From Mucidula mucida (Eukaryota; Basidiomycota; Agaricomycetes; Agaricales; Physalacriaceae): 64,000 bases of DNA. The notes below the pieces were generated by a model, which saw only the letters and a list, made by a program, of their open reading frames with translations, did no database searches and was not told the DNA's origin. A program made the position numbers and the translations under genes. Shown here in pieces: positions 23,231-35,751 of this stretch. Location: NCBI GenBank assembly GCA_015501055.1, contig JADNYV010000018.1, positions 1 to 64,000 of the forward strand. The letters are read 5' to 3'. The first letter of the stretch is position 1, and the number at the start of each line of letters is the position of its first letter.

Positions 23231-24699
23231 ATGTCGGACTCAGCCACAGTTTCCATTCACGAACGCGATGAAAAGCGCTCCCCGCCTCTTTCACGATCTT
23301 CCACCATCCCTACTCGACCTAATGAGAAGGCGTCTAGCGCGGTCGTACCTCCACCTCCCCTTCCACAAGTTAACTTCCTTGACCCCTCCATCGCGCCCCA
23401 AAGAAATCTTTACATCAAGACCCTTGTCGGAGGCTGTGTTTCCATGGTCATCTTGGTCTTCGCTGTATTCTCTATCTATTGGGGCGCGTTATGGAAAGTC
23501 CCTGATCACAAGCTGATTGGATGGGTTGTCGACTTGGACGGTGGCTCGATTGGCTCTGCTGTATCAACAAGCCTTTTAGCGGACACTTCGCGCAGCGCGA
23601 CCGTCGCATGGAGAACGTTCACAGCGGGGAGTGCCGCGGAGGTATCTAACCTGATCTCTGAGCAGAAAGCATGGGTGGCAGTCGTCATCAATCGCGGCGC
23701 CTCAGCTGCTTTGGAAAATGCCGACACGAGTTACAATGGGACGCAGGCGGTTACAGTTTTCGCGAACGAGGCACGAAACGAGAATGCTTTGTGAGTTCAT
23801 GTGTGCTATGAATTTACTTGAGCTAATAATATCCCTCAGTCGCAGTCTCATTCGTCCCTATGTTACGCAGACTCTCATGGATATTGCGAGTACCTTCGCT
23901 GTTGCTCACGTATCGTCAGACCTGTTGGCGGCGTCTCCAGAGGCCCTCGTCAGGCCTATCGGTTGGACTCTGGTGAACATTCATCCATTCAACGTTCCAG
24001 TAGCATCCGCGATCACCTTCGTTGGCCTCATCTACCTTCTCGTGCTATGCTTCTTCATCGTCTTGGTGGGAGGCGGCGCCCGACTTAGCTCAGGCCTTGA
24101 GCCACGACTCACAACCGCTTCGTTAATCCGTGTAAGACTCGTCAGTACAATTATGTTGTACTTCGCGATCAGTCTCTTCTACTCGACCTTGAGTCGTGCC
24201 TTCCAAGTAGATTTCGGTCGAAAGTAAGCAGCTTATCTATGTTCCACTCTTCTTGCTCAATAATCTCCCCAGATTCGGACGAGCAGGATTCCCCATCTTC
24301 TGGATGCTCAATTTCACAGGCATGCTTTCTCTTGGTCTCGCGCTCGAGGCCATGATCACGCTGCTTACGCCCCGGTTTATGCCGTTCTTCATGATTTTAT
24401 GGATTATTGTTAACGTGTCCACAACGTTCATGCCCCTGGAGGTGCTCCCCCGCATCTACCACTATGGCTACGGATTCCCCTTCTACAATGTTTCTGGAGC
24501 GGTGAGAACCATCCTGTTTGGAACCAAGAATGAGCTCGGGCTGCATTTTGGCGTTCTGATTGCATGGACCGCACTCAGCGTGTTCACTCTCATTCTCTTC
24601 CAGTGGTTCAGGCGTCGGGGTCCCACTGTCGTAGAGAGCAAAGAGGAAAAAGCCGCTGAAGTTGAAGAGGGTATTCGGAACTCCCGCGAAGGAAACTAG
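23231..24699 (+). CDS. Sng1-like membrane protein (DUF3533)
   Basis: Three exons (23231-23790, 23840-24223, 24273-24699) sum to 1371 bases, 456 residues, in a continuous frame. The N-terminus is a cytosolic Ser/Pro-rich segment. A first membrane helix ('VSMVILVFAVFSIYWGALW') follows, then a large external domain with 'LIGWVVDLDGG' and 'KAWVAVVINRGASAAL'. Then come five or six further helices and a charged tail. This order (one helix, external domain, helix cluster) is that of the fungal Sng1/DUF3533 family. Yeast Sng1 confers nitrosoguanidine resistance and is linked to plasma-membrane lipid asymmetry. Family membership is well supported; a role in drug resistance here is inferred. A TATA box precedes it. 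Confidence 0.85.
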
Positions 24700-25680
24700 T
24701 AGTGGGAATGGCTCATGATCGTAGAAGCAGTGTTGTATACCACCTTTATGTTATATTCATACCTTAATGTTACATGAGTCAGCCTTCACGCTGAGGCATC
24801 AACACCAGGAAAGCGGCGTAGACCCCATCTACATACTTCTCTGCAGCCATAACTCGTCTGATCAGTTTAATCAGGGGCCATACTTCCCAAACAGGCCACG
24901 TCTTCACTCTTTCATCTAGTACTTGATAACATGGCTTTCGCCTCGCTCCGATTACAGCAAAAATGTTCCCGCAGGCGCCTCACCTCTGCATGAAAAACAC
25001 CGCCATGCATCGGCAAATCCTCCTACGCCCACGACGTCGCCACGTAGCTCTTTGATCTTTTCACTGCTGCAGGCGGAAATAAATGATGTGACCTCGCTGT
25101 CAGCCCACAGACATTTCTGGGTCTTGGTTCAAATACTTCGCAGTCAAATGTTATCGGAACCTTATGGATGCGATTCTAGATCTGCCTCTTCTATGGTCAC
25201 CATTGTCCGGGATGGTCTCCAATCTGGAGAGTAAGTGGCTCAGGGATTGTCGACGACGTATTTCCATTGTGAAGGGATGCATGGGAAGGCTGACTGCGTA
25301 CTCTTTGTTACACTTTTCCAAGAGCACCCCTTTCCCAGCCCAACATGCAAGTTCTGACTGGCCAAAGGAGAGCGACAATGGCATGGTCAATATACACGGT
25401 CTACTGACAAAGACCACAGCATTAGATCATCGATGTGGCCCGTGACTCCCATTGTCGTCGCTTTTTGGACGTGCGCCACTCAGTCGAACGCCATTGTCTC
25501 GTGATCGAACACATGCTTAAAGCGGCCTTGACCCACTCTGTGCCTCTGACTTTTCCCCACTTACTTCAAGCGTCCGTCGTCGCCTGGTCCATTGTTTTTG
25601 GATGATCCTCAGTCGAGTTATTATTCGGTTCATCATCGTGCTCCTTCTTTCCACTACATTTCGTCCTCAAGTCGTGTATA
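24700..25680. other. Intergenic region
   Basis: About 1 kb with no supported gene. Short frames occur on both strands between 24923 and 25445, overlapping each other. It probably holds the 3' flank of the Sng1-like gene and the promoter of the following hypothetical gene. Confidence 0.5.
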
Positions 25681-26895
25681 ATGGAGGCTGCTTTATGCTC
25701 CCGCGTACCAGCCAACACGCCTCCTCCACCGTTGTCGACAAAACCAGCATCGATCCGCTCTGTCCGACCACCACCAACGCCTCTCACTACGTTAAATCGC
25801 TCGTTCATTGTCATGGGTAACACTTTTCAGAGTGGCAGCGCGCTGGGATCCGTTTACCAGGACGAGTTCTCTATGCGAAATGTGCCTTCACGCTCTGCTT
25901 CCGTTAAAAACAAGGGAAGACAGGCGGAGGCTACAAACGCGTCTCCTCTTCCGATGAATCTGGACCCACTAGATAGACCGGTAGGCCTTTTCGTGTTTAT
26001 GTCTACTTGATTTAATTACAGTTTAAGACTTCTCCGTACTCTGCAAGCATGTCGTTCTATCAAGCCCACAAATCAGCTCCCTCGTTGGGGTCGTTTGGAA
26101 CCGACGAGACCTATGTCGAAGAAGCATCAATTCCTATCATCGAGAAAACAAAGAAAGGGCGTCGTAGCAGACTAAAGTCGTTCTTCAGAGCAAAGTGAGT
26201 CTCCATTGTTTGCCGTGCTCTCTTCAATTCTGAACACATCCGTTAGGAAACCTAAAGGAGAACCAAGTCCTTCGTCTGAAGCTGGCACTACTCCCAGCGC
26301 GCTAGAGTATCCTCTTGAGGCTGACCCATTCAGTGATTATCTTGGTCGGCCGGCTTCTCCTCCCTTACCATCGCCAACCACATTGGCATCGTGTGACACA
26401 CTCGTTGGCAGCGCGCGCAAGCCACGCGTCCTTCGCAAGATGCACCGACCTGCACCAATTGACGTCCCAACCACGGCCCACGAAGACAAAGAATTTGACC
26501 CAAGCTCCTATTCCGATGAAGTTCCACCGGGCTTTGTCCGTGTGCCCATTCCTCCGCTTCCTTTGTGGGCGCAGCAAATGTACGAGGATCGAGCCTCCAA
26601 GAGGGCTTTATCTGCGCAAGAAGCTGCGCTCAAAGCAATGGAAGTGGAGGAGCGGGAGACCACGCGCGCCCGGAACGGCGAACCCGTCTACTTCCAGATA
26701 GATCCTGGGTGGGATACGGAGGACGAGGAGAGTGTGTGTTTCAAGTACGTGAATTCTCCTGCTGTGATGGGGCACGTTCGCAATCCGAGCGATGATACTC
26801 TCTCGCCGATAACCCGGTGGCATCCTCCTCTACCGCGAGTGAGGGCGGTGACGCACCTTGGTGTCGTTGATACCCACGTCAATGAGTTGAGGTGA
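25681..26895 (+). CDS. Hypothetical Ser/Pro-rich protein
   Basis: Three exons (25681-25980, 26022-26194, 26247-26895) sum to 1122 bases, 373 residues, without a break. I recognise no domain. The N-terminus is Pro/Thr-rich. The centre has a basic cluster 'KTKKGRRSRLKSFFRAKKPK', a candidate nuclear or membrane-binding patch. The C-terminal half has 'VPPGFVRVPIPPLPLWAQQMYED', a helix rich in Ala/Glu and an acidic segment. The lack of long hydrophobic stretches indicates a soluble, largely disordered protein. Its 3' end faces the amidase gene across a duplicated spacer. Confidence 0.7.
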
Positions 26896-26908
26896 TTTAA
26901 CGAGCGCC

Positions 26909-27149
26909 GCAATTTAGACGAATGTTTGCCAATTGTCTTTGTGACATCTTTGTTTGCTACTTGCTTTTTTTTTATTCCTCACATGTATGCATGCTGTATA
27001 TTGATCGTTCTATCTCTCGCGTTATCGAGCACGGCAATGTAGACGGGATGCCTGCCAATTGTCTCTGAATCATCTTTGTTTTCTAGTTGCTGTTTGTTAT
27101 TCCTCACACGTATGCACACTATATATCTATCGTTCTATCCCGCATTATG
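26909..27149. repeat. Imperfect tandem duplication in the 3' flank
   Basis: Two direct copies of about 117 bases lie at 26909-27026 and 27033-27149, roughly 80 percent alike by eye. Shared words are 'gcaat.tagacg', 'tgccaattgtct', 'catctttgtt', 'attcctcaca.gtatgca' and 'tcgttctatc'. They occupy the spacer between the convergent hypothetical and amidase genes and so would duplicate a 3' untranslated or polyadenylation region. Confidence 0.75.
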
Positions 27150-27174
27150 ATCATGTAGCATGCCCACTTCAAGT

Positions 27175-29114
27175 TTAGTCCAACTTCCTCTGGCCCGTCT
27201 TCCAATCCCATGTGTTTTCCCAGGCAGCCGCAACCTTCAGACACGTCGCTTCATCCCACCACTTGCCGACAATCTGCATGCCAACTGGAAGCCTGATAGT
27301 CTTGTCTTCTGGTGACAGAATATCCTCCTTATCAGGTGAACCAAAGCCCACAGGGAAAGTGAGCGCAGGATGTCCAATACCGTTGATCAAGGACGTGTTG
27401 TCGACAATGCCAGCTGTCTCTGTCTCTATGTGAGGTTCTCTTGAGCAATGAAAGGAAGCGTACCGGTCTTCTTAACGCATTCGAGAAGACCAGCATCCGG
27501 TGCAGCGTGGCGCCGCGCAGTAATGGGAACGGTCGGCATGACGAGTACGTCTACGTCTGAGAGGGCGGCATCGTAATCATGCTTGACCTTGCGAACGATA
27601 TTCACAGCGCGTCCGTAAACAGTTGGGTAATTTGTAAACGCGTATTCCCTGGGCCACGATTAGTTTACATTTGCGGAATAAAAAGACACCCACCCGCTAA
27701 CAGAGGTACCCTGCACAAACGAATGTACCGTATCCCACTTGTGCTGGTCCCAAGGCATCAACTTCTCAAAATACTCGTTCACATACACCCCTCGATACGC
27801 AGACGATCTTCCCTGCCGTGCCTGGTGACTGCCCATCTTGTTCAGAATGTGCATCAGGCTTCCACCTTGCGCGTGCATGGGAATTGATACTTCTTTCACC
27901 TCTGCGCCAAGCTCTGTGAACTTGGCGATAGCGGATTCGACGATGGCTTTGACGTCTGGCGCGATGTACTTCGTCGCAAAACCTTCTTTGAGGATACCGA
28001 TTCTCATTCCCTCGAGAGGTTTGAGCTCGTCCGGACTGGGAAGAGCAGCGATATAATTGGGGAGCGCAGAGGGGTAGGGAGCGCCAAGTTGGCGATCGTC
28101 GAGGTCGTCGTACCCAGCTACAGCTTGGAGAAGGAGGGCAGTGTCTTTGACAGTAAGTGCCATGGGACCTAGGGGATTCAGCATGACAGTAGCATTCAGG
28201 AAGATCCCTACCTGTGTGGTCTAGAGAGCGTTCCGAGGACATAATGCCTGTGTAAGGAATGAGACCAAACGTGGCTTTGAGGCCAACCAAACCGCAAAAT
28301 GCTGCCGGCTGGTGTAGAATGAGGCATTTGGTATATGAAAACAGATCGTACGCACAATCCGAATGCTTCCACCTTGGTCACCGCCCATACCCATATCGAC
28401 TTCCCCGTTGCCAATGAGAGTTCCACATCCGGATGAAGAACCTCCAGCAGAGAAGCCACGAGCATAAGGGTTCTGTACAGGTCCATTGGGTGCTGTGAAG
28501 GAAGCCGCACCGTGAGACATATTCTAGGACGACGATGAGAAGAAGATCTGGTGGATCGTGCCTTGTACGCTTGCCTCACACGTCGCCTTCCCGACGATAG
28601 TTGCACCATGCTTCAGCACGCGCGTAACGACGGTGGCGTCAATATCAGCTGCAAGCGCGTATACATTTAGAGCCCAAAAGAGGATGTCATAAGACGTACG
28701 AATGAAGTCTGTCACTACGGCAGTACCAAACTGACACGGAACACCGGCGAGGCAAATGTTGTCCTTCAAGCAGACTGACTTTCCTTTTAGGATGCCCTCT
28801 GGAGCACCCCGCACGGTAGCTTTACAGGCCCAACCTCTTCGCTCGTTGTCCTCGTCCTTTGGGACATGGATGTCGGTGCGAGGAAAACGTTCATAGTCCA
28901 CGACAGGTGTGTAATCTATTGAAGGAGGCCAATGCCGATGATTGACGTTAATATGATGTGACGGAACGGAAAACTTACCTGGCATCTCCATTACTGCCTT
29001 TGCAGCATTGTCGGTTGCGGTGATTAGCTGAAGATAATCTTCGACTTCTTCCGGCTTGATCTTGAGATTGAGACGCCGCTCGATGTGTGCGAGATCTTCT
29101 AAAGTTGGGGACAT
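27175..29114 (-). CDS. Amidase signature enzyme
   Basis: Hydrolase that cleaves carboxylic acid amides to acid and ammonia. The start ATG at 29114 gives 'MSPTLEDLAHIERRLNLK'. The catalytic Lys lies in 'GKSVCLKDNICLAG', and the Gly/Ser signature is 'AGGSSSGCGTLIGNGEVD', followed by 'GMGGDQGGSIR', with the Ser-cisSer-Lys triad in place. 'FGLIPYTGIMSSERSLDHTGPMA' follows. The 'GGDQGGSIR' wording resembles the Rhodococcus-type enantioselective amidases more than fungal acetamidase AmdS. The C-terminus has 'GHPALTFPVGF' and 'GMQIVGKWWDE', ending TAA at 27175. Around six introns give about 540 residues, a normal length with no break. No signal peptide, so probably cytosolic. It is divergent from a Zn2Cys6 activator. 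Confidence 0.9.
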
Positions 29115-29608
29115 GTTTACAAGAGGCAGAAGAGGGAAGGGAAGCAAGGCGAGTTGCCGAAAACTCACTTGAAAAGGATTAACTTGATAGTCTCAAGATG
29201 CCTGCCGCTGATGTATCAGGGAAAGTAGAGGCAAATCTATTTGACATGGATTCCAGGAATACAAACAGCAGTTATCACCGGAGGCTCTGGATCTAGAAGA
29301 CGAAATATGTTGAAGCAGTCAAGCAGAGTACGGTCGGGACGAATGACCGAGAGAGGGAACATATTTCGGCAAGTTGCGAAGGAGAGTTACTAAAAGAGGG
29401 TGGTTGCTATCTTATCATCCGTGAGCGACGACAGTCTGCGTCTTTTTTCGATTTCGAGTCGGCTTTGGACCTCTGACGGGCGCACTGCGACGGCAGGAAG
29501 GGTTACAGTGAGTACTATCGTCCCTGCTGTTGTTGCACAAGTGCCGAGAATATTCAGGAAACTGCCGCAAAAAAGTGCCGGTGCTGCCTGCCTCTCGACG
29601 AAGGGAGA
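29115..29608. promoter_or_regulatory. Shared upstream region of amidase and activator genes
   Basis: The 494 bases between the divergent start codons of the amidase and the Zn2Cys6 gene must contain both promoters. Zn2Cys6 regulators often bind CGG-containing sites in such shared intervals, but no clear palindromic CGG pair could be fixed by eye. Confidence 0.4.
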
Positions 29609-32295
29609 ATGCTTGACCCAGACCATGAAATAGCCTCTGTGTCTCCCGGCCATGAGCTGCTGGTACCACCGCCCAAACAGAAGCGATCCAGCGTCGCCTG
29701 CCGCCGATGTCGTCGTCTGCGCGCAAAATGCGTCAAGGACGAGGAGAAAGGGCTCTGCAGGGGCTGCATCGAGGCCGGCGTTCCCAACGAGTGCCAGTTT
29801 TTGCCCCGCGGCATGAGCGCGATTGACCGTGCCGTGAGTGACCGCCGAGCAAGGCGAATTACACACTGTGCTAGTGTGCTAAGCTTCCATCATAGCCGCG
29901 TCCCCCTCAAAATCGGAAAAGGCAGTCGCGCCCAAAAGAGGTCGATCAGTGCGTCCCAAAACAGTCAACAACGTCTTCGAACTAATGCCCATTTAGATCT
30001 ATCAAGCAGTCGGGATCACCTCAGTGAGCTTCAGCATTATCCCAGCCATCAAATCACTCATTTGCGCACAGACCACTAAGCCCATCTATATGCGACAATT
30101 GTGCCCGTCCACTTTCCGGAGATGAAAATTTGTGAGTTCCCACCTCTATTCACAACATGTTCTCACCGTGTCCTAGACTACCTTTGCAAGAGGAATTGGT
30201 TGAAGCTTGTGAATGGTTTTTCACAACTTACTTTCAGCTTGGATTCCTTCACAAGCCAACATTCATGCACCAACTCCAAACATCACCCCAGTCCCTCAGC
30301 ACTTTCCTATTGCTGTCAATGCTGTCCATATCTGCACGATTTACACCTACATTAGTGCAACGTTACGAGACCCCTGCAAATGCCGCTCAGGTGTTTGCGA
30401 AAAGAGCTCAAACTCTTGTCGGAGAAGAGATTCTAGGAGCACCGACGCTCGATAGGGCGCAAGCATTTTTCTGTGTAGTATCTGGAACTGGGGCAGTGGC
30501 TATCGAGATCGTAGTTGGGTTTTCCTGGGGATTGCTGCACGCAGTAAGTCTATTATTGTGCAGTGTTAGAAACCTCATTCATCGTTATATAGTGGCCTCA
30601 GTGCTAAGACTATCTCAAGAGGAATCATTCGGTCTACGTCCGGACGCTTCCGTTGAACAAATCATAAACGCAGAGGTATCGCGACGAACGTGGTGGGTAA
30701 TCTTCAGTAAGTCTATTGCGCATTTCGTTCTACTCTTTTTCATGAATCAATATGCAGTGAGCGACAATCTCTTGAGCTCGGGCTGTGGTCGCCCCATATC
30801 TTTTGATTTAGACAAAGTCACTATCCCCCTTCCATGTGATGAAGATCATTTCACATTCGGTTATAATGGACCCGCTACTGTCATGGAGGGTACACACGCG
30901 CGCCCTCGTCTCGCACCGCTGGCACGCTTTCCTGCAGCACAGATTGATCCTCAGTTGAGTAGTGGTATTATCGACAACACCTCATCTGCCGGAGACCGCT
31001 CCCTGTACGGAAATCTTGTTACGATCACCGACATATGGGCTCGCGTCGCGCGTGGTGCGCTTCAACGTGGAAAACCTGCTTCAGGAACCAAGGCGCCGTG
31101 GCGCCCTGACAGCGAGTTCGTCGAGATGTCGCGCGAGCTGCAGACTTGGGAGGCGACGCTGACGAATAGGCAAGTCTGGTCACCCACCAATCTTCTCGCG
31201 TACCAAAGTAAAAATCTGGATTTGGGGTATCGCTGCATCTTTTTGATATTCCATTTGTCACACATTGTGCTCAGGCGGTCGTACCTTCCGATGATGGCGC
31301 GCGATGTGCAGACATCGACCACGAGTGGGTTCAGGGCAGACGTCCCGCCTCCAATGTATTGGGAAAATCTCGTGCATGAGATGTTTGGGCATGCCTTGAA
31401 GGTTATTGACCTTGTCAAGTCATGGGTTCCGACAATGCCATTTTCCCGTGGTTCGACACCTATGATGGTACGGGTAACATTGGCTTTGGCCGTTATCATT
31501 TGCTCAATTACGCCACAGGGCTTTGCTATTTTCATGTCGGGCTCCGTGCTCTCATATCTTAAGCGATGGTCGTGGCGTGGGTACCTATTTTACGCTCATG
31601 AATTGAAATCTGACGCCTCAGTACAGTCTGCCCCGCCCTCGCAGAGTACTCTGGAGGCGCTATCTTGGACGCCCTAGAACTGTTGGTGGAGTTAGCTGTG
31701 GTATGGCCGACTATGGCTAAGCGATGGCATAAGGGTCTGTCTTTATCAGTCTCCGTCGTACCGTCACGGAACGAGCATGCGCATCGTCAAGTTGAAGGCT
31801 TCGGAACAGCCGCTGAAGAAGATTTGGACATGGATGACAAGGAGGGGATGTACCGTCACAGGTACCGCGAGAACCTCGAAGCTGATGGGGATCATGAAGA
31901 CCGCGACGAGGTACGTTTCCCACTATCCGCGTTGTCTCCCGCGTTGATCAAAGGTGGCGTTGTAGGACATGATGCCACCAGGACGGGATGTGAGAAGGGG
32001 GAGCAGTGCAACTTCTATTCCTCAAGGGGCGGATATGTTGTATTCATTGGCGACTGCGGCGTCAACGCATCGCAGTCCGAATGGTGCTCCATTGACCCCA
32101 GAAGGGATGCCTCCGCATCCGAGTCCTCAATCAGCAACGCATGGAAATCCGTATCCTCCTAATGGCAATGCTGGTGCAGAAGGTGGACATGGTGCTCAGA
32201 CGAACTGGAACAATTACCACGAAGAGCTCGGTACGCTCTTCAAGGACGATTATTCTTCGCAGATGGAGTACGCCGGTGATGGTTGGGCTTTCTAA
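29609..32295 (+). CDS. Zn2Cys6 fungal transcription activator
   Basis: The ATG at 29609 opens 'MLDPDHEIASVS'. The binuclear cluster lies at residues ~32-64: 'ACRRCRRLRAKC' then 'GLCRGC' and 'PNEC', i.e. Cys-x2-Cys-x6-Cys-x8-Cys-x2-Cys-x8-Cys, with basic residues between the first Cys pairs. After introns near 29830-29890 and 30080-30150 the long exon region 30157-31677 carries the fungal-specific transcription factor domain. Its marks are 'EACEWFFTTYFQLGFLHKPTF' (given partly) and 'EVSRRTWWVIF' followed by the 'GRPISFD' motif. The C-terminus is Pro/Ser/Asn-rich and ends 'DGWAF' with TAA at 32295. About 780 residues. The divergent amidase gene is the obvious candidate target, by analogy with Aspergillus amdR/amdS, but that is inference. 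Confidence 0.85.
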
Positions 32296-32486
32296 GATGC
32301 TTCTTTCTATTGTTATAATCGACATTCCTCGTCGGAACGCTTCAAGTGATGATTTCCATGTTTTGTCATGCTTCTTTGTGTACACTAGGCCTATGATACC
32401 CATGTATAGTTTGTTGTGTAACTCGTTTGTTCATTATGTCGCTGATGTTAGCTAGTCAGACAGCATATTGTCTCTTTGCCTCGCTC

Positions 32487-35055
32487 TTAGACTGGTTCGG
32501 AGTTATCCTTCGAGTCAATCCCCGTTTGTTTAGAGCCCTGTGGCTTAATGACATTCTCCGTCGCTTGTTTGCTGTCACCGTCTTTGGAGGGTTCATTGTC
32601 TTTCGGTGTCTTTTCGTAGACGCGCCGGTTCTGATAGCGGCGTTTAGAACATCTGATATCATCATGAACTAGTAGCACTTACTTCAATGAAGTACGTGGC
32701 CAACATTGCGAGTGCCGTCACAGGGATGAATGACAGGAACACGCTGCGTGTGTTGGAGACCGGCGTGGATCCAGATAGAAACACTCACTTGTGTATACCG
32801 GCCATCACAGCGTCCTTCGCCTGCCTCTTCACCTGTGCGTCTGTTGCGGGATCGAGCGCGGCCAGGCCCGACGTGACGACCTGTGCAGCCGCCGCAGATG
32901 ACAGCCCGCTGATAGTGGCCAATTGCTTTCGCACGATTGAATTGCGAATGTTGCCGCACGCTAGAACGCAATGGAGAATTTCAGCGCCCGATATCACCAC
33001 GACGCCGCACCTGCCAGACCAATGGCGCCGCCCAAAGAACGGGACGTGTTCCGTGCACCTGTGACTACAGCACGGTCTTGACTAGGTGCTCCGGCTTGCG
33101 CGGTAACAAGAGCTAATTGTAGTTTGTATTTGGTGCCTGTGGAATTCAACGGACTTACTCGACTGCATGGTCATACCCACCGCGATCCCAGCGAGAATTA
33201 ACGTAGGAACGAGATACCCCATGGTGGTATCGGTACTGAAGCGATACATCAACCCCACGGCTGTCAAAATGGGAGGTAAGCTGGGGAATATGCCGGACAT
33301 GCGTCGCACCAAGGAGCCAGGTTGAGCATCCGGCCTGGAGGAGTGGAACAATGTAGCCCGTCCTAGTGGTAAGCTATGTGCAATCAGTTATACGCTGCAT
33401 TTTTCGACAATGACTAACCTGACCGCAGGCTGTAGATACGAAAGGTTGCAGGGCGACCATCGGGATGAGCAATACACCACTCATGATGCTAGAATGCCCT
33501 AGAATCTCTTGGAAGTAGAGCTTACGGTGAATGAGGCCAACGACTGTGAAGCGAGCAGAGTGCATACTTACTGGGAGATAGAATATCTGGCCATAATGAA
33601 CCCATCCTTGACAAAACACGAGGCGAAGACCAACGCCACAGTCCGGTAGCGGAATATGCGCAAGGGCAGGAGTGGCATCTTGGCAAAGCCCCATTGGACG
33701 GCAAGGAACATACTAATAATGACGACGCTGAAGGTCAACATGGCGATGACAATCGCGGAGTTCTTGGGGATTGTGTAAGTCCGTCATCGCCTAACAAGCG
33801 TAGACTAACTTACCCAGGCGTAGATAGTGCCGCCACCAGAAATAGGAACCTGAAGAGCAATGTTAGCATTAGCGATCTGTAATGGCGACCGAAGAACTTT
33901 ACCAGTAGAAGAATAGCTCCTGCCATGCTCAGTAAACTACCTAAGAAATCGATTTGTCTTACTTTGGCGATAAAGTCTCCGGCTAGAGGTTTCTGAGGAA
34001 GGAAGATCCATATTGGGACCAGAGAGACGAATAGAAACGGTGGCGAGATCCCTGAAAACGTGTTTACAACGCGAAGGAGAGCCAAGAATATACTTACAGA
34101 AAGCCCATCGCCACGAAATGGTAGACAAGGCTCCGCCAATCAAAGGTCCCTGGGAGAAATGTGAGCTCCGATGAAGTTTTTACTTGTATTCGTCATACTA
34201 AGCCGTTTCCGAGACCAACAGCTATAGATATTAGACCTTGAAAACGTCCTCTTTCCTTCAGAGATACGATGTCCGCTGCAGAAAAATGTATCAGGCATTC
34301 GGTCATGCATCAGCGTATCGTAGCGTACAGACAATAATCATAGCGAGTGAGTTTAGACCGCCAGCGCCCATCCCAGATACACCACGTGCAGCAAACTTTG
34401 GAAATCAGCGAGCGTAGAGATCCACCGAACCGGACATACGAGCCAAATGGCATTCTGAGCGAAGCCGCACAAGATGTTGCCGAACATGAAGATCACGATG
34501 ACCACCGTGAGCATTATCTTTCTCTGAAATTCAAGTTAACTCTGGGAGGAAGGACACGCCCGAGAGATGTGTATCGGGCGTTTCGGACGCGCCGCACGTC
34601 AGCCGCAGAATGGCATCTCACGACGGAGGCATGAAAGGATATCTACTAACACCAAATATATCCGAGAATCGAGCCAAGGCCATTTGGCTTGAACACGTCG
34701 CGATCAAGAATGCAGTTCCAACCCACCCGATCCTGACGACGACGGGTTTAGTGAAGAATCTAGAGACAAATGAACATATACACGTCACCTGTCTGCGGAA
34801 CCCAATTCCTCGCTGATTTGCGGTAGCACAGTACTGACGGACCTAGATCGGAGCAAGACCGTAAGCAGAGGTCAGATTGGCGCGCGAGATGTCAATCGCT
34901 CACGTCTGGTCCATGAAGGACAGGAATATGATGAGCTGAAGTACCGCGAATATCGTCAGGACCTTTCGGAGAGGAAGACGTGACGACTGGTCGGTTAACG
35001 TGGCTTCTTGTGGTCCAACATGAGTGGAAGTCTGTGATTCTGGCGTTGAGGACAT
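32487..35055 (-). CDS. MFS drug:H+ antiporter, DHA2-like
   Basis: Multi-exon (about twelve exons) membrane transporter. The start at 35055 gives 'MSSTPESQTSTHV', and the first helix ends 'LSFMDQT'. Recognisable exons include 'GAGGLNSLAMI' (the motif-C-type Gly-rich segment around 34340-34380), 'GPLIGGALSTISWRWAF', 'QIDFLGSLLSMAGAILLL' and 'AVQWGFAKMPLLPLRIF'. These are typical of 14-helix efflux pumps. The hydrophilic tail encoded by the last exon (from about 32640) ends 'DSKDNSEPV' at 32487. It probably exports small toxic molecules at the plasma membrane; the substrate is unknown. It converges on the Zn2Cys6 gene with a 191-base gap, so it could belong to the same functional group as amidase and activator. 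Confidence 0.8.
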
Positions 35056-35751
35056 GATGCCGCCTGTAAGCCGAGCCCTAGGCCAAGTTCACGAGGAATG
35101 GAGAGTTCTAAAGAACAGTTATGGCTATTTGGCAAAGAGGCTCCTGCCTTTTTCGGTCGCGCGAACGAATCGAGGTCGTTTACGGCACCGAATTATATCT
35201 CTTAGCCACCGGCTCTTTGTACCATCGTTTTCTGAATGTCAATGTTGTATGTATTTACATGACCAAGATTTCGTATCATGATACCTTCGGCATAAATTTT
35301 GAGACGCGAAACTGAACCCCACTCAGGCAAATTGGAATGATTATTCCCTAAGCCTTGTGGCGTAAACACAAGCCATCCTAGTACAATCCTTTCGGCTTTT
35401 TTGGAGAGGGCCGTGGTGAAGCTGCCGCCTGCGAGATAAGATAGATTTGGCCACAGACGGCCGCAACAATGGAGAAGATGTTGAGTATGCAGACTCTCTT
35501 ATCATAGAATGAGTGCACTCGCGATAACTTATCGCGAGGTAAGCAAAGCACGACTTTGCCAATTGCCGCTACTTATTGCCTATAGGCAATACCCGGCAGA
35601 GAGCAATGTTTAGCATTTGCTTCCGGACCTTTCTCACGGTGAAGTGATGCAAGATCTGCAGATTCTTCGTGGCTCGCTATTACCGCGACAGGATATGCGC
35701 TAACATAAATACCCCTCCCCGTCTTCCCCTCCCGCTCCCGCTTGTGCTGAT
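35056..35751. other. Divergent intergenic region
   Basis: About 700 bases between the divergent drug-transporter and NCS1 permease genes. The last 50 bases before the NCS1 start are strongly CT-rich ('cccctccccgtcttcccct'), a common feature of fungal core promoters. No supported frame. Confidence 0.5.
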
